From Treponema sp. (lineage in GTDB: Bacteria; Spirochaetota; Spirochaetia; Treponematales; Treponemataceae): a stretch of DNA of 14,974 nucleotides. Made by a program: the position numbers and the translations under genes. Shown here one piece after another: positions 6,276 to 12,479 of the stretch; position 1 is the stretch's first letter; the number at the start of each line of letters is the position of its first letter. The stretch is from contig JAEDGQ010000043.1 of the NCBI GenBank assembly GCA_016297415.1, forward strand, positions 1 through 14,974. The letters run 5' to 3'. The notes under the pieces were generated by a model. It worked only from the letters and a program-made list of their open reading frames with translations, did no database searches and was not told the DNA's origin.

Positions 6276-6305
6276 AGTATATACATTGTATATTCTAATT
6301 GTCAA
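6276..6305 (-). promoter_or_regulatory. mazEF promoter with overlapping palindromic operator
   Basis: On the minus strand a consensus -35 TTGACA (6305-6300) and a -10 TATACT (6281-6276) are 18 bases apart. ATATACA-T-TGTATAT (6279-6293) is a perfect 7+1+7 palindrome overlapping the -10. This is the expected place for MazE or MazEF autorepression. The leader is only about 14 nt and contains the ribosome binding site. Confidence 0.75.
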
Positions 6306-6308
6306 TTA

Positions 6309-6333
6309 TAAATTTAAAACAGCGGACTTGACT
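6309..6333 (-). repeat. possible attC/terminator relic upstream of the mazEF promoter
   Basis: Minus-strand GTCAAGTCCGCTGTTTTAAA resembles both the L' half of the attC sites (GTCAAGCCGGCTTGCGG...) and the terminator at 7127-7153 (GTCAAGCCCGCTGTTTTTTT). It lies directly before the mazEF -35, as the other copy lies before the antitoxin promoter of the second pair. It may be a decayed site; the match is short. Confidence 0.3.
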
Positions 6334-6440
6334 TGCAATAGTGTACAATATTCCACTTCTTTTGTTTCCATCAATTTTATTATCTTTTTTTAATTCGATT
6401 CTATATTATAAAATGCTCTGAAATATGAAATTAATTCATA

Positions 6441-6505
6441 CCATAACAATGAGTTAAACCGCAAACCGGCTTGACTGCATGTCGGCTTTGAACTTCTAGT
6501 TATGG
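6441..6505 (-). other. attC integron recombination site B (after relE-like toxin)
   Basis: Read leftward: R'' CCATAAC (6505-6499), L'' AGTTCAAAGCCGAC, a loop, L' GCGGTTTAACTCA, R' GTTATGG (6447-6441). R'' and R' are perfect reverse complements, and AAC/GTT occupy the conserved positions. L'' and L' pair as AGTT/AACT, AAA/TTT and CCG/CGG with single unpaired G and C bases on one arm, the extrahelical-base pattern of attC. The boxes closely resemble those of the aadA-type attC (CAAGCCGAC, GCGGCTTAACTCA). The site begins six bases past the toxin stop and is 65 bp long. Confidence 0.85.
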
Positions 6506-6510
6506 GATTT

Positions 6511-6825
6511 TTATATCAAATTAGCATAATCTCTTTTTGCATAGAAGATACGCATTATTGAAACTACTTTTTCTACATCATCAATCAAGTATAATGCAAC
6601 AACATTCTTGTAGAAAAGAAAACGATGATATCCTTCATTCTGCAATACAGAATTATTACTCAGAGGATCCATGTACGGATTTTCAGCAATATTTTCTTTT
6701 TCATGCAGAAAATCTACAAGAAGATTATCTGCAGCTTTTTGATTTTTTAGCGTATCTGAAATGTAATCTACAATTTCCGACAAATCTTCTTCTGCTTTTT
6801 CCATGATTCGAACATTATAAGCCAT
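6511..6825 (-). CDS. RelE/ParE-superfamily toxin
   Basis: This superfamily contains ribosome-dependent mRNA nucleases (RelE) and gyrase poisons (ParE); the sequence does not settle which. The 104-residue protein beginning MAYNVRIMEKAEEDLSEI has the family's N-terminal helices and the C-terminal strands YHRFLFYKNVVALYLI and SIMRIFYAKRDYANLI, where the RRDY-like end is typical. I chose the ATG at 6825 over one at 6858 because the family usually begins with this strand and because it gives an 11-base overlap with the antitoxin. It is the second gene of the pair, and attC site B follows six bases after its stop. Confidence 0.88.
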   Translation of the reverse strand: MAYNVRIMEKAEEDLSEIVDYISDTLKNQKAADNLLVDFLHEKENIAENPYMDPLSNNSVLQNEGYHRFLFYKNVVALYLIDDVEKVVSIMRIFYAKRDYANLI

Positions 6826-7075
6826 GTTTTTCTCTGATTCTGGAAATTGCATCTTCAACGGAAGAATATCTGCCGTTTCTCATATCATCTTTTGCTTCTT
6901 CAAGTTTTCCGTATACATTAGAAAGAAAAAGGCTTTTTTCATATGTTTCCATACTCATAAGTACCATGTCACCATAACCATTTTTTGTGACAAAAATAGG
7001 TTCTTCATCTTCATGGCAGAGAGTTGAAATTGCTGTTGTATTTTTCAAATCCCTTATTGGAACAATTCGTGGCAT
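6815..7075 (-). CDS. Phd/YefM-family antitoxin
   Basis: Phd/YefM antitoxins bind the toxin through a flexible C-terminus and repress their own promoter through the N-terminal domain. The 86-residue protein begins MPRIVPIRDLKNTTAISTLC and contains EPIFVTKNGYGDMVLMSMETYE (25-46), the classic Phd/YefM core. The C-terminal half is charged and helical, as expected for the toxin-binding tail. AAGGAG lies six to seven bases before the ATG. It is co-transcribed with the RelE/ParE-type toxin, overlapping it by 11 bases, and has its own promoter. Confidence 0.92.
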   Translation of the reverse strand: MPRIVPIRDLKNTTAISTLCHEDEEPIFVTKNGYGDMVLMSMETYEKSLFLSNVYGKLEEAKDDMRNGRYSSVEDAISRIREKHGL

Positions 7076-7095
7076 CTAATTCTCCTTGTGGGATT

Positions 7096-7125
7096 ATTAT
7101 ACCACGGTTCGTCTAGTTTTGTCTA
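7096..7125 (-). promoter_or_regulatory. promoter of the Phd/YefM-RelE pair
   Basis: On the minus strand a -35 TAGACA (7125-7120) and a perfect -10 TATAAT (7101-7096) are 18 bases apart. GTGG and CCAC flank the -10 (about 7087-7104) and could be part of an autorepression site. The -35 abuts the upstream terminator. Confidence 0.65.
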
Positions 7126-7126
7126 T

Positions 7127-7153
7127 AAAAAAACAGCGGGCTTGACCCGCTGT
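7127..7153 (-). terminator. intrinsic terminator after the signal-peptidase fragment
   Basis: On the minus strand ACAGCGGG, loop TCAAG, CCCGCTGT (7153-7133) is a perfect eight-pair stem followed by T7 (7133-7127, the first T shared with the stem). It ends the leftward transcript of 7182-7364. The wider block to 7171 has attC-like order (GTCAAGCC, AACGTT), so it may derive from a decayed attC. Confidence 0.8.
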
Positions 7154-7181
7154 AGAGCTCGAACGTTTAAGATTTGATTTT

Positions 7182-7364
7182 TTAATTATTCGACAATACT
7201 CTTATTTTCTTAAACGGATTATCCATATCAGAAACATACAAGACTTTTCCTAAAACATTTTCACAAGGGATAGAGCCTTTGTAAAGACTGTCTAAACTTT
7301 TCCATCGATTATCGCATAAAACAAAAATAGTATTCTGAGGGACTGTAATTTTTTCTAAATTCAC
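7182..7364 (-). pseudogene. C-terminal fragment of a signal peptidase I (S26 family)
   Basis: Signal peptidase I removes signal peptides from exported proteins at the membrane. The 60 codons encode VPQNTIFVLCDNRWKSLDS, then GSIPCENVLGKVLYV, matching conserved boxes D and E (GDNR..S.DSR, G.VP...I.GK). The catalytic serine and lysine and the membrane anchor lie in the missing N-terminal part, so the fragment cannot be active. The box D glycine is replaced by cysteine. A GTG is the only in-frame start near its left end. The frame stays open a little further (VIVKKQNYSFL) and then enters IS3-remnant DNA, suggesting the gene was cut by the insertion. Confidence 0.7.
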
Positions 7365-7394
7365 AAGAAAACTATAATTTTGCTTTTTGACTAT

Positions 7395-7596
7395 TACTTG
7401 ACAAATAAGCGCCCCAGTCAGGGGTGGCAGTACCAGATGTATGGTTATCAGAGGCGTTTGAAAGAAAAAGGAATCCGACAGAGAATGCCAGAAAAGGGAA
7501 TTAAGGTTAAATTAAAAGGACTAACCCCTTTTCAATTTAGGAATCAGTCCTTAAAATCAGCCTGGTTAAAGTGTCCAATAATTGGGGTGCACTTCA
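7395..7596 (+). mobile_element. IS3-family (IS150-like) insertion sequence remnant
   Basis: The rightward frame encodes SQGWQYQMYGYQRRLKEKG with IRQRMPEKG, matching the region after the second catalytic Asp of IS3-family transposases. It then jumps at about 7500 to IKVKLKGLTPFQFRNQSL, the normal C-terminus. Some 50-60 residues including the catalytic Glu are missing, and the HSDQG motif reads RPSQG, so it is dead. 7572-7596 (TGTCCAATAATTGGGG then TGCACTTCA) matches the right terminal inverted repeat of this group. No left end is visible. Confidence 0.8.
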
Positions 7597-7620
7597 AAAA
7601 GAAGTGCCAGACCTTTTTTT
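7589..7620 (+). terminator. rightward terminator-like hairpin at the IS end
   Basis: GCACTTC (7589-7595), an A5 loop and GAAGTGC (7601-7607) form a perfect stem, followed after CAGACC by T7. One arm is the end of the IS inverted repeat. It faces ychJ, which converges on it. Confidence 0.5.
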
Positions 7621-7637
7621 ACATTAAAACCTGTGTC

Positions 7638-8138
7638 CTAACGGCCACAGCATTTCTTAAATTTTTTTCCTGAACCACAAGGACATGGGTCGTTGCGGCC
7701 TACTTTAGCACCTTCTCTTACTACTGTCATTGGCTTTACATCGCCAACTTCGTACATCCAGTTGCCGTCAATTTTCTTGAAGTAAGCATTTTCGTGGTGA
7801 ATGTCACGGATGCCTTTTTTGTCAGTGTATGTAGCTTCAAATTCTACAAGACCTTCGTCGTCTTTTTCAGTACCTTTCTGAGTAGCAATAATCTTAAGAC
7901 CGTGCCATGTAGATTCTTTTGACCACTGTTCAGTAGCCTGACGGTCAATTTCAGCAATTTTTTCGCCTTCTTCACAAGAAGAGATGATAAAGTCAATTTC
8001 GTGTTTTACATAAGATGTGTAGCGTGCACGCATAAGGCTTTCAGCTGTAGGAGCTGGAGTCTTTCCCTTAATGATAGGTTCACAGCATTCGCCGTAAGCT
8101 TTCCCTGAGCCACAAGGACATAAATCTTTTTCTGCCAT
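7638..8138 (-). CDS. ychJ: YchJ-like SEC-C motif protein
   Basis: This is a small cytosolic protein of unclear role. The SEC-C motif binds zinc and is also found at the C-terminus of SecA. The 166-residue protein has a SEC-C motif at each end: CPCGSG...CC with C7, C9, C18 and C19, and CPCGSGKKFKKCC with C152, C154, C163 and C164. Between them is the central YchJ domain (about 30-140), starting TAESLMRARYTSYV and carrying WHGL and an NTF2-like pattern. Length and layout match the family. AAGGA lies before the ATG, and the promoter upstream is close to consensus. It stands alone as a leftward gene beside the IS remnant. Confidence 0.9.
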   Translation of the reverse strand: MAEKDLCPCGSGKAYGECCEPIIKGKTPAPTAESLMRARYTSYVKHEIDFIISSCEEGEKIAEIDRQATEQWSKESTWHGLKIIATQKGTEKDDEGLVEFEATYTDKKGIRDIHHENAYFKKIDGNWMYEVGDVKPMTVVREGAKVGRNDPCPCGSGKKFKKCCGR

Positions 8139-8169
8139 TTAGGTTTCCTTAAAAATTAGAATACAAAAG

Positions 8170-8198
8170 ATTATACAGAAATAAAAAGTTGGTTTCAA
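8170..8198 (-). promoter_or_regulatory. ychJ promoter
   Basis: On the minus strand a -35 TTGAAA (8198-8193) and a perfect -10 TATAAT (8175-8170) are 17 bases apart. Transcription would begin near 8163, giving a leader of about 25 nt with the AAGGA ribosome binding site. Confidence 0.75.
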
Positions 8199-8359
8199 TT
8201 ATTCCAGGGTACTTCTGTACAAACTTTCCAGCCAGGTCCGCCTGTATCAATAAAGCCACCGGAAACCCGGAGTTTTTTTCCTTTTAAATTATATGTTTTA
8301 TAATTTGCCTTATTTGCAGGGGTTGAAACATCAAGTTTTAAAATCCAGCTCCTTTTACA
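8195..8359 (-). pseudogene. probable 3' remnant of an unknown gene
   Basis: About 55 codons end at a TGA (8197-8195). The translation includes DVSTPANKANYKTYNLKG, KKLRVSGGFIDTGGPGWK, VCTEVPWNN, stop. It has ordinary protein composition with a Gly/Pro/Trp-rich end like the last strands of a secreted or surface beta-domain. I do not recognise the family. Upstream the frame continues into low-complexity and then GC-rich repeat sequence, with no start codon backed by a ribosome binding site. It is probably a truncated gene, and its stop overlaps the -35 of the ychJ promoter. Confidence 0.35.
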
Positions 8360-8426
8360 GAACAACGTGGTTTTATAAACAAATAAAAATATTAGGACAA
8401 ATGTCGAGTTTTGAATTTTTTTTAGG

Positions 8427-8547
8427 GTGGCTTTTTGCTTCGCAAAAAACAGGCTATCCGGGGTTCCGCTATCGCTCCAGCCGCTTCCCTCGCTTCGCTC
8501 AGTCCAGTGGCCACCTTTGGTGCCCCTACTATCCTTGCCACGAGAGA
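8427..8547 (+). repeat. GC-rich intergenic repeat upstream of ptsI
   Basis: It contains TTTTTTGCTTCGCAAAAAAC-like self-complementary sequence, then GGCTATCCG, TTCCGC and CGCTCCA in the order seen in the repeat at 4406-4501. Its end, TGGTGCCCCTACTATCC, resembles the end of the repeat at 10380-10500 (GGTGGCCCCCATACTATC). These look like modular members of one dispersed family. No gene is visible in 8360-8630. Confidence 0.6.
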
Positions 8548-8632
8548 AACTCGAAATTGAACCTATTAAATCCTGTCATTTTTCAAATACGTACAAAAAA
8601 AAGATAAGTGACCTGTAACCTGCTTCCTGAAT

Positions 8633-8662
8633 TTGACACTTCTCCCTCCTCAAAGTTAAAAT
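8633..8662 (+). promoter_or_regulatory. ptsI promoter, implying a leaderless mRNA
   Basis: A consensus -35 TTGACA (8633-8638) and a -10 TAAAAT (8657-8662) are 18 bases apart. Only eight bases separate the -10 from the ptsI ATG, so transcription would start at or within about two bases of the start codon. Confidence 0.7.
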
Positions 8663-8670
8663 AGAAGAGT

Positions 8671-10365
8671 ATGAACGTATTCCTTGGTACATCTGCATCT
8701 TCAGGTATAGGTATTGGCAAAGCCTTTGTAGTTCCGGAAACTGTTAAGCGCATTATTCCACGCAATAAAATTTCAGAAAGCGACCATGCTGAACAATGGA
8801 CGCGCCTTGAAAAATCCCTTGCAAATGTAACTGCTGACATTGCAGTTAAAATGGAAGAATCCAAAGAAGACAAAATTCAGCATCAGCTTTATGAAACTTA
8901 CTTCTTAATGCTGAACGATCCTGAATTCATTAAAGAGCTTAAAAAATCTTTTGAAACTCACAGCCTTAACATTGAATTTGTTCTGGATCGCCAGACTGAA
9001 AAATACGCTAACCAGCTCCGTTCCAGCGGTAACGGCTACCTGGCTGAACGTGCCCAGGACATCTGCGACATCTTCGGTAAAGTTCTGGACGATCTTCTGG
9101 ACTACCATCCTTTTAACATTGAAACTGTTCCTGACGGCAGCGTTATTGTTGCCACTCAGATGAACCCAAGCGACACTATTGTACTTTCTAAACGCAAGAT
9201 TGCAGGTCTTGCCCTTACAGAAGGTGGTGTTTCAAGCCATGTGGGTATTCTTGCCCGCAACTTTGGTATTCCTGCCGTATTTGCCCTGGACAGCATTACT
9301 TCCCAGATTGAAAACGGGCAGACTGTTGTTGTTGACGGTAACAACGGCGAAGTTATTTCTAACCCTGACAAGCTGGCTCTTGAAGATTTCCAGAAAAAGA
9401 TCAATCAGGAAAAAGAACGCCGGGCCGCTCTGGAAAAATACCGGACCCTGCCATGTACCACAAAAGACGGTGTACGATTTCTGCTTATGGCCAACATTGG
9501 TACTGTGGAAGATGCAAAACTTGCCATGGAAGAAGGTGCCGACGGCATCGGACTTTTCCGTACAGAGTTCCTCTTTATGAGCCAATCCAGCGGAGACCGT
9601 TCAAATCTTTTTAACGAAGAAGCCCAGTTTAAGGCCTATAAAACCGTTCTTGAAACTATGCAGGGTAAGCCTGTTACAATCCGTACTCTTGATGCAGGTG
9701 GTGACAAGCTTATTAACTCCCCTGAAATTCAGACTAAAGAAGAAAAAAATCCTCTTATGGGACGCCGTGCAATCCGTTTAAGTCTTGCAAATCCGCTGCA
9801 GCTTAAAACTCAGTTCCGTGCTTTATTCCGTGCTGCTGTTTTCGGTGAGCTGAAAATCATGCTACCCCTTATTACAAGCACTGATCAGGTAAAAGCAGCC
9901 CTTGATATTGCACAGAAAGCTAAAGACGAACTTACACAGGAAGGAAAAGTATTCAAAAATGATGTTCCAATCGGAATTATGGTTGAAACTGCCGCAGCAG
10001 CTATGATTGCAGACTGTCTGGCAAAACAGTCCGCTTTCTTCTCTATCGGTACAAACGACTTAACTCAATACACAATCGGTGTAGACAGAGAAAATGCTGA
10101 TGTTTCCTCCCTTTACAACGAATTCCATCTGGCAGTTCTGCGTCTTATCCACCATACAATTAAGGAAGCAGAAAAGGCTCAAATCGGTCTTTCTGTCTGC
10201 GGTGAAATGGCAAGCCGTACTGATTCCGTTCTTGTTTTAAGCGGTATGGGTGTACGCACTTTGAGTATGAGTCCAAAACAGATTGGTGTTGTAAAAGAAC
10301 TCTTGAGTCACTTTACTATTGAAGAACTGAGAGCAATCTCTTCAAAATCTTTGAATCTTCTGTAA
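8671..10365 (+). CDS. ptsI: phosphoenolpyruvate-protein phosphotransferase (PTS enzyme I)
   Basis: Enzyme I takes phosphate from PEP and passes it to HPr, the first step of PTS sugar uptake or of PTS-based regulation. The 564-residue protein has the full-length layout: an N-terminal HPr-binding and phosphohistidine domain with the active site GGVSSHVGILARNFGIPAV (H190), and a C-terminal PEP-binding barrel with GIGLFRTEFLFM (293-303, R297), RTLDAGGDK, NPLMGRRAIRLSL, GIMVETAAAAMIA and the catalytic cysteine in LSVCGEMASR (C510). All key residues are present. The start matches the family's usual N-terminus; there is no good ribosome binding site, consistent with a leaderless transcript. No ptsH or sugar-specific EII gene is adjacent. 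Confidence 0.96.
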   Translation: MNVFLGTSASSGIGIGKAFVVPETVKRIIPRNKISESDHAEQWTRLEKSLANVTADIAVKMEESKEDKIQHQLYETYFLMLNDPEFIKELKKSFETHSLNIEFVLDRQTEKYANQLRSSGNGYLAERAQDICDIFGKVLDDLLDYHPFNIETVPDGSVIVATQMNPSDTIVLSKRKIAGLALTEGGVSSHVGILARNFGIPAVFALDSITSQIENGQTVVVDGNNGEVISNPDKLALEDFQKKINQEKERRAALEKYRTLPCTTKDGVRFLLMANIGTVEDAKLAMEEGADGIGLFRTEFLFMSQSSGDRSNLFNEEAQFKAYKTVLETMQGKPVTIRTLDAGGDKLINSPEIQTKEEKNPLMGRRAIRLSLANPLQLKTQFRALFRAAVFGELKIMLPLITSTDQVKAALDIAQKAKDELTQEGKVFKNDVPIGIMVETAAAAMIADCLAKQSAFFSIGTNDLTQYTIGVDRENADVSSLYNEFHLAVLRLIHHTIKEAEKAQIGLSVCGEMASRTDSVLVLSGMGVRTLSMSPKQIGVVKELLSHFTIEELRAISSKSLNLL

Positions 10366-10379
10366 AACGACCAAGCAAA

Positions 10380-10500
10380 GGGCCAGGGTATGGAGCAGTG
10401 CGCCAGCAGCCACCGCAGGGAGCAAAGCGACTGAGGAGGCCGAGGGTTACCGAGCTGCGGAACACCCGGCCTGCCGTCTGCGGCAGGTGGCCCCCATACT
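10380..10500. repeat. GC-rich repeat between ptsI and der
   Basis: The block is framed by GTATGG (10387-10392) and CCATAC (near 10494-10499), complementary ends. It contains a perfect hairpin, CCTGCCG-TCTG-CGGCAGG. Its right end resembles that of the repeat at 8427-8547. It carries no convincing gene and no T-run, so it may not end ptsI transcription. Confidence 0.6.
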
Positions 10501-10534
10501 ATCAAAAAAATAAAAAATCCTCTAAAATAAGGTC

Positions 10535-12133
10535 ATGGCTAAAACTAAAAAATCAAAACCAGACTTTTCTAAACCAAAGCCCGTAAAAAAAGAAAACGAA
10601 TTTCTTGAATACGGCCACACTCCAGAAACTGAAGTTCAGGACACAGCAGCTGAAACTGACGATGCCGGCGAAGGTGAAATGCCTGAAAACGGAGATGAAT
10701 TTGGTCAGAAAGACGAAAACGCCACTGAAGAACTTACATTTTTCAAAGAAAAATCTTATATAAACTGTCCTATGGTTGCTATTGCAGGACGCCCTAATGT
10801 TGGTAAATCAACTCTGTTTAACCGCTTTATGCGCCGTCGTCTTGCAATCGTTGACCCTACTCCTGGTGTTACAAGAGATCCTGTTGAATCTACAGCTTTT
10901 ATTGACGGAAAACCTGTGCGTCTTGTTGATACAGGCGGATTTAAGCTGGACAGGGACATTGGAAGCCGCGAAGCCGAGATGGATGAACTTGTAGTTGAAA
11001 AATCTCTTTCAATCATTAAAAAGGCTGACCTGGTTCTTCTTATTCTTGAAGCTGGAAAAATCACAGGGGAAGATGAAGAATTTATCCGTATTCTCCGCCC
11101 TATGTGGGACAAAGTTATTGTTGCCGTAAATAAATGCGAAGGCGGTTTCGGTCAGGATATAAGCTGGAACTACCTGCAGTATGGTTTTAAGGAGCTGCTG
11201 TTTATTTCTGCTGATCACGGCGATCACATTACTGAACTTGCAAAGGCTATTACTTCAAGACTGGACTTTTCTAAAGTTGAAGAAGGTGTTGAAGAACCGG
11301 TTATTAAAATTGCCATTATGGGTAAACCAAACACTGGTAAATCAACTCTTTCTAACAGACTTACCCGCACTCAGAACTCTATCGTATCTGATTATGCCGG
11401 TACAACCCGTGATGTTGTTGAAGGAAGCTTTACATGGGGAAAGCGGAAGTTTGAAGTTCTTGATACTGCAGGAATCCGCCGCCGTGCAAAGGTAAAAGAA
11501 AATGTTGAATATTATTCTGTAAACCGCGCCATTAAAACTCTGGACGAATGCGACATTGTATTTCTTATGATTGATGCAGAACAGGGGCTGGCTGATCAGG
11601 ACAAAAAAATCTGTTCACTGGCTTACGAACGGGGCCGGGGAATTATTTTTGTACTGAACAAGTGGGACTTAAAAGATCAGAGCAAAAAAGTTTACAAAGA
11701 TACTGTTGATTATATTCAGTACATGTTTGGTCAGATGCAGTTTGCTCCCATTCTCCGTCTGTCAGCCCTTAATGGAGACGGTATTAAGGAATTGATGGAA
11801 ACTACTATCAAAATGTACAAACAGCTTACAACTAAGGTTGATACATCGGCTCTGAATAAAGCCCTGGAGGACTGGCTGTTCCGTTATCCGCCTCCAGCAA
11901 CAAAAGCAATTCACTTCAAAATCCGTTATATGACTCAGACCAGCACAAATCCTGTTGTATTCAGAATTTTTGCTACAAGTCCTGACAATGTACCGGAAAG
12001 TTATGTTACATATCTTAAAAACCGCATCCGTGAAGATCTGGGATTTGACTCTATTCCTGTTCAGCTGATGATGAAAGCAAGCCGTAAACAGTGGGTTCAG
12101 CGTCTTCAGGATAAATCGGCTGAGGATAACTAA
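10535..12133 (+). CDS. der: ribosome biogenesis GTPase Der (EngA)
   Basis: Der is an essential GTPase with two G domains that acts in assembly of the 50S subunit. The first domain has GRPNVGKS (85-92), GVTRD (111-115), DTGG (132-135) and NKCE (199-202, where NKxD is usual). The second has GKPNTGKS (263-270), TTRD (290-293), DTAG (310-313) and NKWD (375-378). A KH-like domain follows (about 435-515). At 532 residues it is long because about 78 residues precede the first G domain. They form a lysine-rich start and then a strongly acidic, probably disordered stretch. The ATG has only a weak AAGG very close to it, and a TAAAAT lies six bases upstream. The stop abuts the MerR gene directly. Confidence 0.96.
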   Translation: MAKTKKSKPDFSKPKPVKKENEFLEYGHTPETEVQDTAAETDDAGEGEMPENGDEFGQKDENATEELTFFKEKSYINCPMVAIAGRPNVGKSTLFNRFMRRRLAIVDPTPGVTRDPVESTAFIDGKPVRLVDTGGFKLDRDIGSREAEMDELVVEKSLSIIKKADLVLLILEAGKITGEDEEFIRILRPMWDKVIVAVNKCEGGFGQDISWNYLQYGFKELLFISADHGDHITELAKAITSRLDFSKVEEGVEEPVIKIAIMGKPNTGKSTLSNRLTRTQNSIVSDYAGTTRDVVEGSFTWGKRKFEVLDTAGIRRRAKVKENVEYYSVNRAIKTLDECDIVFLMIDAEQGLADQDKKICSLAYERGRGIIFVLNKWDLKDQSKKVYKDTVDYIQYMFGQMQFAPILRLSALNGDGIKELMETTIKMYKQLTTKVDTSALNKALEDWLFRYPPPATKAIHFKIRYMTQTSTNPVVFRIFATSPDNVPESYVTYLKNRIREDLGFDSIPVQLMMKASRKQWVQRLQDKSAEDN

Positions 12134-12451
12134 GTGACTTATTCTATTGGCGAAGCTGAAGAACTGACAGGTATTAAATCTCACATTCTCCGTTACTGGG
12201 AAGAAGTTATTCCCGGCTTTGCACCACGCAAAGATCTTGGTGGAAGACGAATCTACTCGGAAAGAGATATTGACCTGATTCTTCGTCTTAAGTACCTGAT
12301 TAATGAACGGAAGTTTACTATTGAAGGTGCCAGAGATGAAATTCTTCGGGAAACTGCTACTTACGATCAGAAGGCAGAAACACTTGATGCCATCAGGCAG
12401 CTTCGTTCAGAACTAAGTCAGCTTTATATGACAGTCAGAAAATACAGATAA
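12134..12451 (+). CDS. small MerR-family transcriptional regulator
   Basis: MerR proteins bind operators between widely spaced -35 and -10 elements. The 105-residue protein consists almost only of the DNA-binding part: a winged-helix region YSIGEAEELTGIKSHILRYWEE (3-24), then GGRRIYSERDIDLILRLKYL (36-55) as wing and second helix pair, and a short coiled-coil end. There is no effector-binding domain or metal-binding cysteine, so its signal is unknown. The start is GTG directly after the der stop, with GAGGA inside the end of der seven bases before it. This is clear translational coupling. It could regulate the der-rsm22 operon or act elsewhere. Confidence 0.88.
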   Translation: MTYSIGEAEELTGIKSHILRYWEEVIPGFAPRKDLGGRRIYSERDIDLILRLKYLINERKFTIEGARDEILRETATYDQKAETLDAIRQLRSELSQLYMTVRKYR

Positions 12452-12479
12452 ACTGAATAATTTTTTTCCGGGGGATTTT

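Larger units (their letters stand above)
5618..7171 (-). mobile_element. integron cassette array without integrase (CALIN-like)
   Basis: Two gene pairs, each followed in the same orientation by an attC-like site of 65-66 bp, form the order antitoxin-toxin-attC, antitoxin-toxin-attC. The mazEF cassette would run from about 6446 to 5624. A possible third, decayed attC at 7127-7171 follows a truncated signal-peptidase gene. No tyrosine recombinase of the IntI type is in the window, so this is either a detached cluster or part of a larger array whose integrase lies elsewhere. Chromosomal integrons are known in Treponema denticola, and toxin-antitoxin cassettes are common in such arrays. Confidence 0.7.

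Noticed and set aside
7380..7673. A 97-codon rightward open frame as an intact gene
   Set aside because: It is a transposase with an internal deletion and a missing catalytic motif; the last third is the terminal inverted repeat, a hairpin and the ychJ end.
10380..10500. Terminator or small RNA after ptsI
   Set aside because: Strong hairpins are present but with no T-run, and the block belongs to the GC-rich repeat family; no promoter for a small RNA is evident.
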